Positions 36,908 through 46,359 of a stretch of DNA of 64,000 nt are shown here, in pieces. The notes beneath the pieces were generated by a model. It searched no databases and was not told the DNA's origin. It saw only the letters and a list, made by a program, of their open reading frames with translations. The stretch is from Roseococcus sp. SYP-B2431. GTDB taxonomy: Bacteria; Pseudomonadota; Alphaproteobacteria; Acetobacterales; Acetobacteraceae. A program made the position numbers and the translations under genes. The stretch spans positions 186,001-250,000 of the forward strand of contig NZ_SJXD01000022.1 of NCBI RefSeq assembly GCF_004336745.1, in the 5' to 3' direction. Every line of letters begins with the position of its first letter. The stretch's first letter is position 1.

Positions 36908-37874
36908 GATCGCGGTGATCGGCGCCGGCGCCTGGGGCACAGCGCTGGCGATCCACGCCACGCGGCTCGGGCATCGGGTGGTGCTCTGGGCACGCGACCC
37001 GCTGCGCGCCGAGGCCATGGAGGCCACGCGCGAGAACGCCCGCCTGTCCGGCGTCAGGCTGCCGGAGGCGCTGCGGGTGACGGGCGACGCTCGCGAGGTC
37101 CTGGGCGCGAAGCTCGGCATCCTGGCGGTGCCCATGCAGCCCTTGCGCGCGACCCTCGCCACCCTGCCGGCCGGGCTGCCGCCACTGCTGCTGGCTTGCA
37201 AGGGGCTGGAGACGGGCAGCCTGCGCCTGCCGCTGGAGGTGCTGGCCGAGGCCCGGCCGGACCTCGCGGCCGGCGTGCTCTCCGGCCCGAATTTCGCGCA
37301 TGAGGTCGCGGCCGGGCTGCCGGCGGCGAGCGTCGTCGCGGCGGCCGAGATGGGTCTGTGCGAGCAGGCGCAATCGCTGCTCTCGGGCGGCGGGCTCAGG
37401 CTCTATGCGAGCGAGGACGCGCTGGGCGTGCAGCTCGGCGGCGCCGCGAAAAACGTGCTGGCCATCGCCTCCGGCATCGCGACGGGAGCGGGGCTGGGCG
37501 AGAACGCACGGGCGGCGCTGGTCACGCGCGGGCTGGCGGAGCTGTCGCGGCTGGTGGTGGGCATGGGCGGCCGGGCGGAGACGGCGTCTGGGCTGTCAGG
37601 CCTCGGGGATCTCCTGCTGACGGCGACGGGCCCCTCGAGCCGGAACACCTCGCTCGGCATGGCGTTGGGCCAGGGCAAGGGCCTCGCCGAGATCCTGGCC
37701 GGCCGCGCCGCCGTGACCGAGGGCGTGACCACGGCCCCCGCCCTGCTGGCCCGCGCGGCTGAGGCCGGCGTGGAGTTGCCGGTCTGCGCGGCGGTGGTCG
37801 AGGTGCTGGAGGGGCGCCTGGATGTGCAGGGTGCCATCAGGGCGCTGCTGGAGCGGCCGGTGCGGCAGGAGTAG
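36900..37874 (+). CDS. gpsA: Glycerol-3-phosphate dehydrogenase [NAD(P)+]
   Basis: This 324-residue cytosolic enzyme reduces dihydroxyacetone phosphate to sn-glycerol 3-phosphate for phospholipid synthesis. It shows the Rossmann motif IGAGAWGTALAIHATRLGH, the GILAVPMQPLR region, the substrate-site LSGPNFAHEVAAGLPAASV, the catalytic Lys in LGGAAKNVLAIASGIATGAGLGENARAALVTRGL and SGLSGLGDLLLTATGPSSRN. It overlaps rlmJ by 8 bp, as in a coupled pair. In many relatives tsaD, which occurs here at 42 kb, lies next to gpsA. Confidence 0.97.
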   Translation: MSEIAVIGAGAWGTALAIHATRLGHRVVLWARDPLRAEAMEATRENARLSGVRLPEALRVTGDAREVLGAKLGILAVPMQPLRATLATLPAGLPPLLLACKGLETGSLRLPLEVLAEARPDLAAGVLSGPNFAHEVAAGLPAASVVAAAEMGLCEQAQSLLSGGGLRLYASEDALGVQLGGAAKNVLAIASGIATGAGLGENARAALVTRGLAELSRLVVGMGGRAETASGLSGLGDLLLTATGPSSRNTSLGMALGQGKGLAEILAGRAAVTEGVTTAPALLARAAEAGVELPVCAAVVEVLEGRLDVQGAIRALLERPVRQE

Positions 37875-37954
37875 CGCGCCGCGCGTCACGCTCACCCGCC
37901 AGGGATCTCTTGCGGCGCGTGACCAGTTCGACGACGCCCTCGATCATCACGCCT

Positions 37955-39205
37955 CTACCTGCCCACCCCGCTCCAGCTGATCGCGCCCGCCGTGTTACAG
38001 GCCTCACAGAGGGGCTTCCACGTCCGGTGCTCGGTGCCGCAATGGCCGCAGCGCCAGACCGGCTCCAGGGGCGCCTCGGCCGCCTCGCGCAGCCAGGCGG
38101 CCTCCTTCTCGCGCGCCGCGTCGGGGCTGTGCTCGGCGCGCTCCAGTTCGACCAGCAGGTCGTAGCAGCGGCGGTCGGCATGGCCGCCGTCGCGCAGCGC
38201 CGCCAGCTCCTGCCGCGCGCGGCCGGTGAGCCCCGCGTCCAGCGCCGCCCGCGCGCGCAGGAGGCGGCTCTCCGGATGGTCCTGGGTCCGGTGGGTCAGC
38301 TCCTCGGCGAGCTTCACGCGGCGGATGCGATCCTCCTCGCCCGAGAGGAAGGCGGCCGCGATATCCGGATGCGGCGCCGCATCCCAGCCCTGCTGCAGCA
38401 CCGAGCGTCCCCGGCGCGGGCTGCCGGCCTCGGCCAGCCGCTTCGCATGCGCCAGCACGGCGGGCGAGAAGCGCGGCTCGGCCATGAAGGCCTGCCGCTC
38501 CAGCTCGCGCGCCTTCACCGGATCGGGCTCCTGCTCGGCCGCGGCGAGGGTCAGGCCGGCGCGCGGCGCCTCGGGATTGGAGAGGGCCAGCGCCTCGCCC
38601 CAATCCTTCCGCCGCAGGGCGACCTCGGAACGCTCGGCGCGCAGCCATTCGGCCTTGGGCTCCACGGCCTGGGCATCGGCGGCGATCTGGCGCGCCGTGT
38701 CCCAGTCCTCACGGGCTTCGGCCTGACGCAGCAATCCGCGCAGGCCGAGGAAGCGGGAATCGGGGCGGCCGGCGAGTTCCTCGAAGGCCTTGGTCGCCCC
38801 CTCCTCGTCGCCGAGCGAGCGCGCCGCCTCCGCCTCCAGAAGCAGGAGCTGCGGCGTGGCGCCGGCGAGGTTCCTGGCCCGCGCGACTTCCAGGCGCGCG
38901 GCCTCCGGCCTTCCGGCGGCCAGCGCGACGAGCGCGCGGGTCAGAGCGATCTCGGCGAGCGCGCGGTCGTTCAGGCGCTTGCGGACGCGCCGCCGCTCCG
39001 GCCAGCCGCGCAGCCAGCCGAAGATCCGCAGCAGCAGGTGCAGCACCAGGAAGACGGCGACCGCCAACACGATCGCGGCCGGGAGCGAGACGCCGATCCA
39101 CCACTCGCCATGCCGGATCTCCACCTGCCCGCCGAGCCCGGACAGCCAGAGGACGACCGCGAAGACGAGCGCGAAGACCAGGAGGAACTTGATGACGCTG
39201 CGCAT
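37955..39205 (-). CDS. hemY: HemY-type TPR membrane protein with C-terminal Cys pairs
   Basis: This 416-residue protein has two N-terminal membrane segments (IKFLLVFALVFAVVLWLSGL and WIGVSLPAAIVLAVAVFLVLHLLL) and then a long TPR-like helical region rich in Ala/Glu/Arg. This is the HemY_N type found in hem operons (not protoporphyrinogen oxidase). The C-terminus carries two Cys pairs (WRCGHCGTEHRTWKPLCEACNT), a rubredoxin-like metal site like the one in LapB/YciM. It is the last gene of hemC-hemD-mic60-hemY and starts 5 bp after mic60. Its role in heme synthesis is not settled; heme or LPS quality control are both possible. Confidence 0.85.
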   Translation of the reverse strand: MRSVIKFLLVFALVFAVVLWLSGLGGQVEIRHGEWWIGVSLPAAIVLAVAVFLVLHLLLRIFGWLRGWPERRRVRKRLNDRALAEIALTRALVALAAGRPEAARLEVARARNLAGATPQLLLLEAEAARSLGDEEGATKAFEELAGRPDSRFLGLRGLLRQAEAREDWDTARQIAADAQAVEPKAEWLRAERSEVALRRKDWGEALALSNPEAPRAGLTLAAAEQEPDPVKARELERQAFMAEPRFSPAVLAHAKRLAEAGSPRRGRSVLQQGWDAAPHPDIAAAFLSGEEDRIRRVKLAEELTHRTQDHPESRLLRARAALDAGLTGRARQELAALRDGGHADRRCYDLLVELERAEHSPDAAREKEAAWLREAAEAPLEPVWRCGHCGTEHRTWKPLCEACNTAGAISWSGVGR

Positions 39206-39210
39206 GGCGT

Positions 39211-40434
39211 TCAGCCGCCGGCGAGGCTGCGGAGGGCGGCGCGCGCCGCGACCAGCGCCTCGGCATCGGCGATCCAGCCGCGCAGGGCGGCGCGGTTGGC
39301 CTCCGGCAGGCGGGCCAGCGCGGCCACCGCGCCCTCGATGTCGCCGGCCTCCAGCGCGCGGCGGGCGCGCTCGATCTGGACCTCGGAGGTATCCCCCCAG
39401 ACGACCTCGTCGCCGCGGCGGACGGTCAGCAGCGAGTTCAGCCGCGTGGCCAGGCTCTCCTGCGCCGCGGTGGCGGTGCGCGCCTGACGGACGGCCTCCT
39501 CGAAGCTCAGCCGCAGCGCCGCCTCCGTGGGGGGGCTGGCCGTGGCATAGCGGGCCAGGGCCTCGGGCGGCGCGCCGCCGAGGCGCGGCAGGGCGGCGCC
39601 GAGGGGCTGGCCGGCATCGAGCGCGCTCCGCAGGGAAGCGAGTGTGCTCAGGCGCTCAGTCCGCGCCTCGGCGGCGCCGAGGCGGCGTAGCGCATCCTGC
39701 AGCGGCGCGACGCGCTCGGCGGTGCTCTGCTCCATGGCGGCGAGACGCTGGGTCAGCGCCTGCTCGGCCTGGGCGGCACGCTGGGCCGCGGCCTGCTCAG
39801 CCGCCACACGCGCCTGTTCCGCCTGCGCCGCGCGCTGCGAGGCCGCCTGGTCCATGGCCTCGACGCGCCGGCCGAGCGCCTGCTCGCCCGCCGCACGCTC
39901 GGCCGCCGCGCGCTCCAGCGTGTCAAGGCGACGGCCAAGGCCCTGTTCCGCATTGGCCCGCTCCGCGGCAGCCCGCTCGATCGTCTCCAGCCGGCGCGCA
40001 GTCGCCTGATCGGCGGCGCTGCGCTGAGTCGCGCCCTGCTCCAGGGCGTCGAGCCGCCGGGCGAGCCCGGCGGTCGCCTCGCCGATGCGCGGCGCCAGCC
40101 CGTCCTCCAGCGTCTTCAGCCGTTCCGTCAGCGCCCCGATGGCGGCGGGATCGCCGGCGGGACGGGCGCGAAGCTCCGTCAGCGCTGCCTCGCTGGCAGC
40201 GAGCCGGGCGGCGAGGTCAGCGAGCCGGGCGTCCAGCGGGTTCGGCGCCGGCGCCGCGGGCTGCGCCGGCGCCGCGGGCTGCGCCGCCACCGCGGGCTCG
40301 GCCTCGACGCGGCGCTCCGGCGCCGGACGACCGCGCATCAGCCAGGCCGAGGTGGCGATGAGCACCACCGCCGCGACGGCGAGTGCGATCCAGGCCGGAT
40401 CGATGGGGAGCTTGCGCGGGGAGGCGGATGTCAT
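39211..40434 (-). CDS. Mic60/mitofilin-like coiled-coil membrane protein
   Basis: This 407-residue protein has one N-terminal membrane segment (WIALAVAAVVLIATSAWLM), a Pro/Ala-rich linker, a long coiled coil of repeated Ala/Glu/Arg/Gln-rich segments (residues about 70-260) and a C-terminal conserved part (FEEAVRQARTATAAQESLATRLNSLLTVRR and ARRALEAGDIEGAVAALARLPEANRAALRGWIADAEALV). This is the alphaproteobacterial mitofilin pattern, homologous to mitochondrial Mic60, and the hemC-hemD-mic60-hemY order is the known context. It may shape intracytoplasmic membranes. The start at 40434 overlaps the hemD stop (ATGA). Confidence 0.85.
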   Translation of the reverse strand: MTSASPRKLPIDPAWIALAVAAVVLIATSAWLMRGRPAPERRVEAEPAVAAQPAAPAQPAAPAPNPLDARLADLAARLAASEAALTELRARPAGDPAAIGALTERLKTLEDGLAPRIGEATAGLARRLDALEQGATQRSAADQATARRLETIERAAAERANAEQGLGRRLDTLERAAAERAAGEQALGRRVEAMDQAASQRAAQAEQARVAAEQAAAQRAAQAEQALTQRLAAMEQSTAERVAPLQDALRRLGAAEARTERLSTLASLRSALDAGQPLGAALPRLGGAPPEALARYATASPPTEAALRLSFEEAVRQARTATAAQESLATRLNSLLTVRRGDEVVWGDTSEVQIERARRALEAGDIEGAVAALARLPEANRAALRGWIADAEALVAARAALRSLAGG

Positions 40435-41123
40435 GGCGAGCCAAGCAACTCCAAGATGTGGTCCTGGTCCGGGCGCCGGGCGGTCCGGACGGAGCACCAG
40501 GGCAGCCCGTCCAGGACGGCGGCGACGCGTGGGGCGATGGCGATGGCCTCGATCCCGCGCAGGGCCTCCGACAGGCCGGAGGCCGTCAGGGCGCGGACGC
40601 TACACCCCGCGCTCCGCGGCGAGAAGAACAACGCGTGCGATACTTCGCGGTTGCGAAGCGCGGCGGCGGCCTCGGCGGGGAAATCCGCTGATTCCGCAGC
40701 GGCATAGGCCAGGCGGCGGGTGACCCGGAAGCCGCGCGCGCGCAGGGCGGCGGCAAGCTCCACCGAGTACCCCTCACCCACCGCCAGCAGCAGCGGGCCG
40801 GCCGCGGGATCGAGGTGGGCGGCGCAGAAGGCGGTCATTGCCGCGGCATCGCCGTCGGCGGCGCGGACCTCGGAAAATCCCCGGGCGCGGGCGGCCTCGG
40901 CCGTCGCCTCGCCCACCGCGACGACCGGGATGTCCCAGGGCGTGAGCGCGCGGGCGGCGGCGCGGCTGGTGAGCAGCAGGGCCTGGGCGCGGGTGGGCCG
41001 GAAGGGCCGGGGCGCGAGCACCAGCGCGGGCGCCAGCACCGGGCGCCATCCCAGCGCCCTGACCCGCGCGGCCGTCTCCGCCGCGCCCGGCTCCGGCCGG
41101 GTGATCAGGACGCCGCTAGGCAA
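40431..41123 (-). CDS. hemD: Uroporphyrinogen-III synthase
   Basis: This 230-residue cytosolic enzyme closes and inverts ring D of hydroxymethylbilane to give uroporphyrinogen III. Sequence conservation in this family is low. The visible anchors are VLITRPEPGAAETAARVRALGWRPVLAPAL, ALLLTSRAAARAL, VVAVGEATAEAARARGF, and FFSPRSAGCSVRAL with IAIAPRVAAVL. The first 24 residues of the longer frame read into hemC, so the TTG at 41123 is the best start; it overlaps hemC by 8 bp. Position between hemC and mic60 confirms it. Confidence 0.9.
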   Translation of the reverse strand: MPSGVLITRPEPGAAETAARVRALGWRPVLAPALVLAPRPFRPTRAQALLLTSRAAARALTPWDIPVVAVGEATAEAARARGFSEVRAADGDAAAMTAFCAAHLDPAAGPLLLAVGEGYSVELAAALRARGFRVTRRLAYAAAESADFPAEAAAALRNREVSHALFFSPRSAGCSVRALTASGLSEALRGIEAIAIAPRVAAVLDGLPWCSVRTARRPDQDHILELLGSP

Positions 41124-42111
41124 AGATATCCGCCGGGCTGTCCAGACGCAGCTCCTCGCCGAGCGCGGTGCCGAGGCGCCGTGCATCCGCGACCGCCCCA
41201 TGGACGGTCCGCTTCAGCAGGAAGCTGCCATCCGCCCGCGCCACCAGCCCGGTCAGGTGCAGGGTCCCGTCCGGCAGCAGCCGCGCATGGCCGCCGATCG
41301 GCGTGCGGCAGGAGCCGTCGAGCGCGGCCAGCAGCGCGCGCTCCGCCTTTGAAACGGCCGAGGCCTCGCGGTCCTCGATGCCGGAGAGGAGCTCCAGCAG
41401 CTCGGTGTCGCCCTCGCGGCAGGTGATGGCGACGATGCCCTGGCCGGCGGCGGGGACCATCGCCTCGGGGTCCAGCGCCAGCGCCGCCTCGTGCTGCAGG
41501 CCCAGCCGCTTCAGGCCGGCCAGCGCCAGGAGGCTGGCGGTGACCTCGCCGGCATGGATGGCGGCCAGCCGCGTCTGCACATTGCCGCGGAGCGTGACGA
41601 CCTGAAGGTCCGGCCGGGCCGCCAGCAGCTGGGACTGCCGCCGCAGCGAGGAGGAGCCGATGACCGCGCCCGCCGGCAGGCAGGCATAGGGGTCGCCCGC
41701 ATCCGGCGCGCCGCATCCCGGGCCGAGAATGAGGGCGTCGCGCGCATCCTCCCGCCTCAGCGTGCAGGCGAGGACGATGCCGGGCGGCATCTCCGTCTCC
41801 AGATCCTTGAGGCTGTGCACCGCGAAATCCACCCGGCCGTCGACCAGCGCCTCGTGGATCTCCTTGGCGAAGAGCCCCTTGCCGCCGATGTCCGAGAGGC
41901 GGCGGTTCTGGATCGCGTCGCCGGTGGTGCGGATCGGGCGCTCCTCGAAGGCGTTCACGCCGCGCAGCACCGGGCAGAAGCCGATGATGATCTCCAGGAA
42001 GTGCCGCGTCTGCCAGAGGGCCAGCGGCGAGGCGCGGGTGCCGACGCGCAACGGCAGGGAGCGCATCTTGGAATGGGGCGCGGCAGCCGGGCCCGGCATG
42101 GCGGAAGACAT
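41116..42111 (-). CDS. hemC: Hydroxymethylbilane synthase (porphobilinogen deaminase)
   Basis: This 331-residue cytosolic enzyme polymerises four porphobilinogens into hydroxymethylbilane. It has [15 protein letters not shown] at the N-terminus, the catalytic-Asp region [35 protein letters not shown], and the dipyrromethane cofactor Cys in [13 protein letters not shown]. The ATG at 42111 (MSSAMPGP) is preferred over a second one at 42066 that begins the conserved part. It is the first gene of the hem operon and divergent from tsaD, with 40 bp between. Confidence 0.96.
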   Translation of the reverse strand: MSSAMPGPAAAPHSKMRSLPLRVGTRASPLALWQTRHFLEIIIGFCPVLRGVNAFEERPIRTTGDAIQNRRLSDIGGKGLFAKEIHEALVDGRVDFAVHSLKDLETEMPPGIVLACTLRREDARDALILGPGCGAPDAGDPYACLPAGAVIGSSSLRRQSQLLAARPDLQVVTLRGNVQTRLAAIHAGEVTASLLALAGLKRLGLQHEAALALDPEAMVPAAGQGIVAITCREGDTELLELLSGIEDREASAVSKAERALLAALDGSCRTPIGGHARLLPDGTLHLTGLVARADGSFLLKRTVHGAVADARRLGTALGEELRLDSPADIFA

Positions 42112-42151
42112 CGCCGCGTCATATAGGGCGGCGGTGACGAACGGAACCCGC

Positions 42152-43207
42152 ATGAACCCGGTGCTCGGCCCCATCCTCGGAATCGAATCCAGCTGCGACG
42201 AGACGGCCGCCGCCGTGCTCGACGGCGAGGGACGCATCCTGGCCGAGGCGGTGTTCACCCAGTCGGCCGAGCATGCCCGCTTCGGCGGCGTGGTGCCGGA
42301 GATCGCCGCGCGGGCGCATCTACAGCGGCTGGGCGGGCTGGTGCGGGGGGTGATGGACCAGGCGGGGCTGCGGGTGGGCGATCTGGGCGGGATCGCCGCC
42401 ACGGCCGGCCCCGGCCTGATCGGCGGTCTCGTCGTGGGCGCCAGCTTCGGCAAGGGCCTGGCGCTGGGCGCCGGGCTGCCCTTCATCGGCGTGAACCACC
42501 TGGAGGCGCATGCGCTGACGGCGCGCCTGCCGGGCCTCTTCCCCGAGGTCCCGGCCTATCCCTACCTGCTGCTGCTGGTCTCGGGCGGCCACTGCCAATG
42601 CGTCGCGGTGGAAGGGCTCGGCCGCTACCGCCGCCTCGGCACCACGCTGGACGACGCGGTGGGCGAGGCCTTCGACAAGGCGGCCAAGCTGCTCGGCCTG
42701 CCCTGGCCCGGCGGGGCGCATCTGGAGCGGCTGGCCGCCTCCGGCGAGGCCTCGGCGGTAAAGCTGCCCCGGCCGATGCTGGGCCGCCCGGGCTGCGACT
42801 TCTCCTTCAGCGGACTCAAGACCGCCGTCTCCCACGCCGTGGCCAAGGGCGAGTTCCGCCCCGAGGACATCGCCGCCTCGTTCCAGGCCAGCGTCGCCGC
42901 CGTCCTGGCCGACCGCGCCCGCCACGCGCTCGCGATGCTGCCCGAGGCGACGGCCCTGGTCGTCGCCGGCGGCGTCGCCGCGAACCAGGCCGTCCGCGCC
43001 GCCCTCGCCACGGCGACTTCGCTGCCCCTGCTGGCCCCGCCGCTGCGCCTTTGCACGGACAATGCCATCATGGTGGCCTGGGCCGGGCTGGAGCGCCTGC
43101 GCGCCGGCCAGGCCGACCCCGTCTCCCTGGCGCCGCGCCCACGCTGGCCGCTGGACGAATTGCGCCCGCCCCATGAAGTTCCGGTAACGCCCCTCTCCTC
43201 GCATTGA
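42152..43207 (+). CDS. tsaD: tRNA N6-adenosine threonylcarbamoyltransferase TsaD
   Basis: This 351-residue ASKHA-fold enzyme transfers threonylcarbamoyl to A37 of ANN-decoding tRNAs with TsaB and TsaE. It shows [13 protein letters not shown], metal-binding His of [56 protein letters not shown] and [10 protein letters not shown]. The ATG at 42152 starts the family's [10 protein letters not shown] domain after a short N-terminus. It is transcribed away from hemC and is followed by an MFS gene after 31 bp. Confidence 0.97.
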   Translation: MNPVLGPILGIESSCDETAAAVLDGEGRILAEAVFTQSAEHARFGGVVPEIAARAHLQRLGGLVRGVMDQAGLRVGDLGGIAATAGPGLIGGLVVGASFGKGLALGAGLPFIGVNHLEAHALTARLPGLFPEVPAYPYLLLLVSGGHCQCVAVEGLGRYRRLGTTLDDAVGEAFDKAAKLLGLPWPGGAHLERLAASGEASAVKLPRPMLGRPGCDFSFSGLKTAVSHAVAKGEFRPEDIAASFQASVAAVLADRARHALAMLPEATALVVAGGVAANQAVRAALATATSLPLLAPPLRLCTDNAIMVAWAGLERLRAGQADPVSLAPRPRWPLDELRPPHEVPVTPLSSH

Positions 43208-43238
43208 CGGCTTCAGGGGCGGCCGACAACTTGGCCGG

Positions 43239-44459
43239 ATGAGCGAAGCCGTCCTGTCCCCGAAGCGCGACGCGCAGATCTGCGCCCTCATCGGGACGGG
43301 CCACTTCCTCTCTCACTTCTACATGCTCTGCCTGGCGCCGCTCTTCCTGGTCTGGCGCGACGAGTTCGGCGTCTCCTTCGCCATGCTGGGCCTCGCCGTC
43401 GCGCTGATGAGCGCGACGACGGCCGTGCTGCAGACGCCCGTCGGCTTTCTCGTGGACAAATACGGCGCGCGGCGCTTCCTGGTCGGCGGGACGCTGATCA
43501 TGGCGCTGTCCATCAGCGCCATGTCCCTCGTCACCGATTTCCGGCTGATCCTGGCGCTGGCCGTGCTTTCGGGCATCGGCAACTCGGTGATCCACCCGGC
43601 CGACTACGCCATCCTCGCCGGCTCCATCCGCAAGGAGTTCGTGGGCCGGGCCTTCGCGCTGCACACCTTCACCGGCAATCTCGGCTTCGCGCTCGCCCCC
43701 CCGACCGTGGCGCTGCTGCTCCTCGTCATGGACTGGCGCCAGGCGCTGTTGCTGCTCGGCCTGCTCGGGCTGCCCGTGGTGGGCGCCATCCTGTGGCAGG
43801 CGCGCATCCTCGGCGAGCAGCCCAAGGCGCGCGGCCCCCGGAAGGTGAGCAGCCGCGAGCTGCTGCTGAGCAGGCCCATCCTGGCCTTCTTCGCCTTCTT
43901 CCTGCTCTCGGCCATGTCGGGCGCCGGCATCTCGGCCTTCCTCATCACGGTGCTCGGCAAGCTCTGGGGCACACCGGTCGCCGTCGCCTCGCTGGCGCTG
44001 ACCGGCTACATGGTGGGCGCCACCGGCGGCACGCTGGTCGGCGGCTGGTACACGGACAAGAAGGGCGGCGGGAACCTGATGGGCTTCGTCACCGTGCTGA
44101 CCCTGATCGCGGCCGGGCTGCTGCTGTCCCTGGGCGTGCTGCCCTATCCGGAGTTCCTGCTGCCGGTCGTGGCGCTGGCCGCCGGCCTCTGCATGGGCTC
44201 CTCGCGCACGCCGCGCGACGTGATGCTCAAGGAAGCCTGCCCACCGGGCGAGATCGGCAAGGTCTTCGGCTTCGTGAGCGCGGGCCTGCCGCTGGGCTCC
44301 GCCGTCATGCCGGTGCCGATGGGCCTGCTCATCGACTATGGCTTCACCTGGCTGGTGCTGCCGACGGTCGCCGTCCTGCTCGTCCTGTCGCTGCTCTGCG
44401 CCGGGAGTGCGCGGAGCTTTTCGCTCGCGCACCCTCTGCCGGTGCAACCGGCGGAATAG
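43239..44459 (+). CDS. MFS transporter
   Basis: This 406-residue inner-membrane protein of the major facilitator superfamily has 12 predicted membrane segments. The motif-A equivalent between segments 2 and 3 is GFLVDKYGARR, and between 8 and 9 GGWYTDKKGGG. The N-terminal HFLSHFYMLCLAPLFLVW resembles the FSR (fosmidomycin resistance)-type efflux pumps, which suggests export rather than uptake. The substrate cannot be told from sequence. It follows tsaD by 31 bp on the same strand. Confidence 0.87.
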   Translation: MSEAVLSPKRDAQICALIGTGHFLSHFYMLCLAPLFLVWRDEFGVSFAMLGLAVALMSATTAVLQTPVGFLVDKYGARRFLVGGTLIMALSISAMSLVTDFRLILALAVLSGIGNSVIHPADYAILAGSIRKEFVGRAFALHTFTGNLGFALAPPTVALLLLVMDWRQALLLLGLLGLPVVGAILWQARILGEQPKARGPRKVSSRELLLSRPILAFFAFFLLSAMSGAGISAFLITVLGKLWGTPVAVASLALTGYMVGATGGTLVGGWYTDKKGGGNLMGFVTVLTLIAAGLLLSLGVLPYPEFLLPVVALAAGLCMGSSRTPRDVMLKEACPPGEIGKVFGFVSAGLPLGSAVMPVPMGLLIDYGFTWLVLPTVAVLLVLSLLCAGSARSFSLAHPLPVQPAE

Positions 44460-44563
44460 TCCAGGTCCTGAATTCAGTACGAGACCGTGCTTATCTCCCG
44501 GAGTGATTGACGGCGACTTCCATTTGCTTCCCCATGGCTTCGGAATACCGCCGGAGTTGTGGC

Positions 44564-45571
44564 ATGCGGATCGTGCTTGTCCTGGGGCTGCTCCTGGCCA
44601 GCTGGCCGCTGGTTCTTTCGGAGGCGGCCGGCCAGCAGGCCCGCCGGTCGAGGGCCGCGCAGCCCTGGACGCTGTCGCGCGGCGGCGACAGCGCGACGCT
44701 CGTCTTCGACGACTGCGACAACTGCGGAAACCACGGCAACCAGCTTGTCGTCGCGACCTGCCTGGGCCCTGGACGGCAAGCCGACCTCTCCTTCCTTCTG
44801 CCTCCGCCGCGGCGGGGCGCGCAGCCACTTCAAATCGGGTCCCGCATCGAGGTCTCCCTGCAGATCGGCGCCGAGCGCTTCGCCTTCCGCGGCGCCGTCG
44901 ACAGCCACCCGATCGGTGAGCAGATAGGAACGCCGATCGCGCCGGACCACGCAGTGTTCACGGCCATGATCCAGGGCGCCTCCATGCGCATGTCGGCACC
45001 CAACGGCGCGCAGGACGTCACCCTGCGGGGCGCCGCGGGCCCCATCCGGGCCTGGCAGGCGGCCTGCGGCGTAGCGCCGGGCGCTGCGGCGCCGCCGCCG
45101 CCCTCCGGGGGCCTGGCCGGCTATGCGCGCTATGCCGGCGGCTACGAGGTGACGGCCTTCCTGCGCGATCCGCCCATCGCCCGGGCGCTGTCGGGCATGC
45201 TCGACGCCGCGTCGCTGCGCCGCCTGCGGGACAATCTCGGCGTCCATGAGCCGATCGCGCTCGAATCGCCGATGCTCGTCATCCAGGGCGGAAAGCCGCG
45301 CATGGCCGATGTGGAGAATGCCATGGTCACCCTGAACCTGGAAACGGGGGCGCTGGAGATCGGCCTGCACTCGCACGGCCGCGTCGTGGTGCGCGGACCC
45401 GAGCCGCGCGCGGCGCTGAGCGCGCCCATGACCCGGTGGGCCGCCTCCTTCCAGCGCGGCGGGCGGCCCTTCGATTATATCCAGGTCGGCCAGGGGCAGC
45501 CGGCCGCGCAGCCGCCCCCCTCACCGGCCAGCGGCGGCAAGACGCCCGGCGCGGCCAATCCGCGCTGGTAG
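44564..45571 (+). CDS. Secreted protein of unknown function
   Basis: This 335-residue protein has a signal peptide (MRIVLVLGLLLASWPLVLS, likely cleaved near SEAAGQQA). The mature part falls into two halves joined by a Pro/Ala linker (about residue 170). The first half has a Cys pair (FDDCDNCGNHGNQLVVATC) and an immunoglobulin-like strand pattern reminiscent of IalB-type proteins. The second half repeats beta-rich segments (VTLNLETGALEIGLHSHGRVVVRG). I do not recognise the family. The ATG at 44564 is set by the signal peptide. It ends with a Pro/Ala/Gly-rich tail and converges on ahpD. Confidence 0.68.
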   Translation: MRIVLVLGLLLASWPLVLSEAAGQQARRSRAAQPWTLSRGGDSATLVFDDCDNCGNHGNQLVVATCLGPGRQADLSFLLPPPRRGAQPLQIGSRIEVSLQIGAERFAFRGAVDSHPIGEQIGTPIAPDHAVFTAMIQGASMRMSAPNGAQDVTLRGAAGPIRAWQAACGVAPGAAAPPPPSGGLAGYARYAGGYEVTAFLRDPPIARALSGMLDAASLRRLRDNLGVHEPIALESPMLVIQGGKPRMADVENAMVTLNLETGALEIGLHSHGRVVVRGPEPRAALSAPMTRWAASFQRGGRPFDYIQVGQGQPAAQPPPSPASGGKTPGAANPRW

Positions 45572-45597
45572 CGCGGAGCCTGGACGCCAGCTCCGCG
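45572..45597. terminator. Bidirectional hairpin between convergent genes
   Basis: CGCGGAGC (45572-45579) pairs with GCTCCGCG (45590-45597). It starts right after the stop of the secreted protein and lies just past the ahpD stop on the other strand. No T-run follows on either side, so termination would be weak or assisted. Confidence 0.4.
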
Positions 45598-45612
45598 ACG
45601 TGGCTGGTGGCC

Positions 45613-46143
45613 TCAGGCCGCCAGCGCTTCCTCCGCGTCCATGGTCACCGCCGTCGCATGCACCACCGAGGCGATGCGGACCGCGGCCTGGACCTGCTCC
45701 TTGGTCAGGCCGCCGTGGAGCACGACCTTCTCGTGGCTCTCCATGCACATGCCGCAGCCATTGATGGCCGAGACGGCGAGCGACCAGAGCTCGAAGTCCA
45801 CCTTCTCGACGCCGGGCTTGCCGATGACGTTCATGCGCAGCTTGGCCGGCATGGTCGCGTAGTCGCCGCCGACCAGATGGGAGAAGCGGTAGTAGATGTT
45901 GTTCATGCCCATCACCGAGGCCGCGGCCTTGGCGGCGTTCAGCGCCTCGGGGCTCAGCTGGGGGCCGAACTCGGCGAGGACGGCGCGCATGACGCGCGCA
46001 TTCCGGCTCGCGATGGCGGAGGCCACGAAGGTGCCCGCGCGCTGCTGCTGCGTCAGGGAAGGCTCCGCCGCCAGGGTGCCGAGGTTGAGCTTCTGGTCCT
46101 TGGCGTATTCGGGCAGGTCGTTGCGCAGCGATTCCAGCGACAT
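45613..46143 (-). CDS. ahpD: Alkylhydroperoxidase AhpD
   Basis: This 176-residue all-helical protein acts as a thiol reductase/peroxidase that recycles AhpC. The active site CxxC with nearby His is in [18 protein letters not shown], and the preceding Glu ([10 protein letters not shown]) fits the proton relay seen in the Mycobacterium tuberculosis enzyme. It lies 216 bp downstream of ahpC on the same strand, matching the ahpC-ahpD order. In M. tuberculosis AhpD is reduced through lipoamide and dihydrolipoamide dehydrogenase; the same is likely here, since no ahpF is present nearby. Confidence 0.93.
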   Translation of the reverse strand: MSLESLRNDLPEYAKDQKLNLGTLAAEPSLTQQQRAGTFVASAIASRNARVMRAVLAEFGPQLSPEALNAAKAAASVMGMNNIYYRFSHLVGGDYATMPAKLRMNVIGKPGVEKVDFELWSLAVSAINGCGMCMESHEKVVLHGGLTKEQVQAAVRIASVVHATAVTMDAEEALAA

Positions 46144-46359
46144 GGCGCGGGGCTCCCAATGGGCTCGGATTGTGGGGAAAAGGGCCGGTCCCGTCCCATC
46201 GCCGGCAGGCGATGGGGCGGGAGGCTCGAGGGGGCGGGTCTGCCCCTTCGGGACCGCGCGACGAGGAGAGCGGGGGGAACGCCGCGCGGTGGTGGTCTAG
46301 GGCATGAGCGTCGAAGGCGGCATCGCCGGAGACGTGAACATGCCCTCAGGCCGAGTGGA

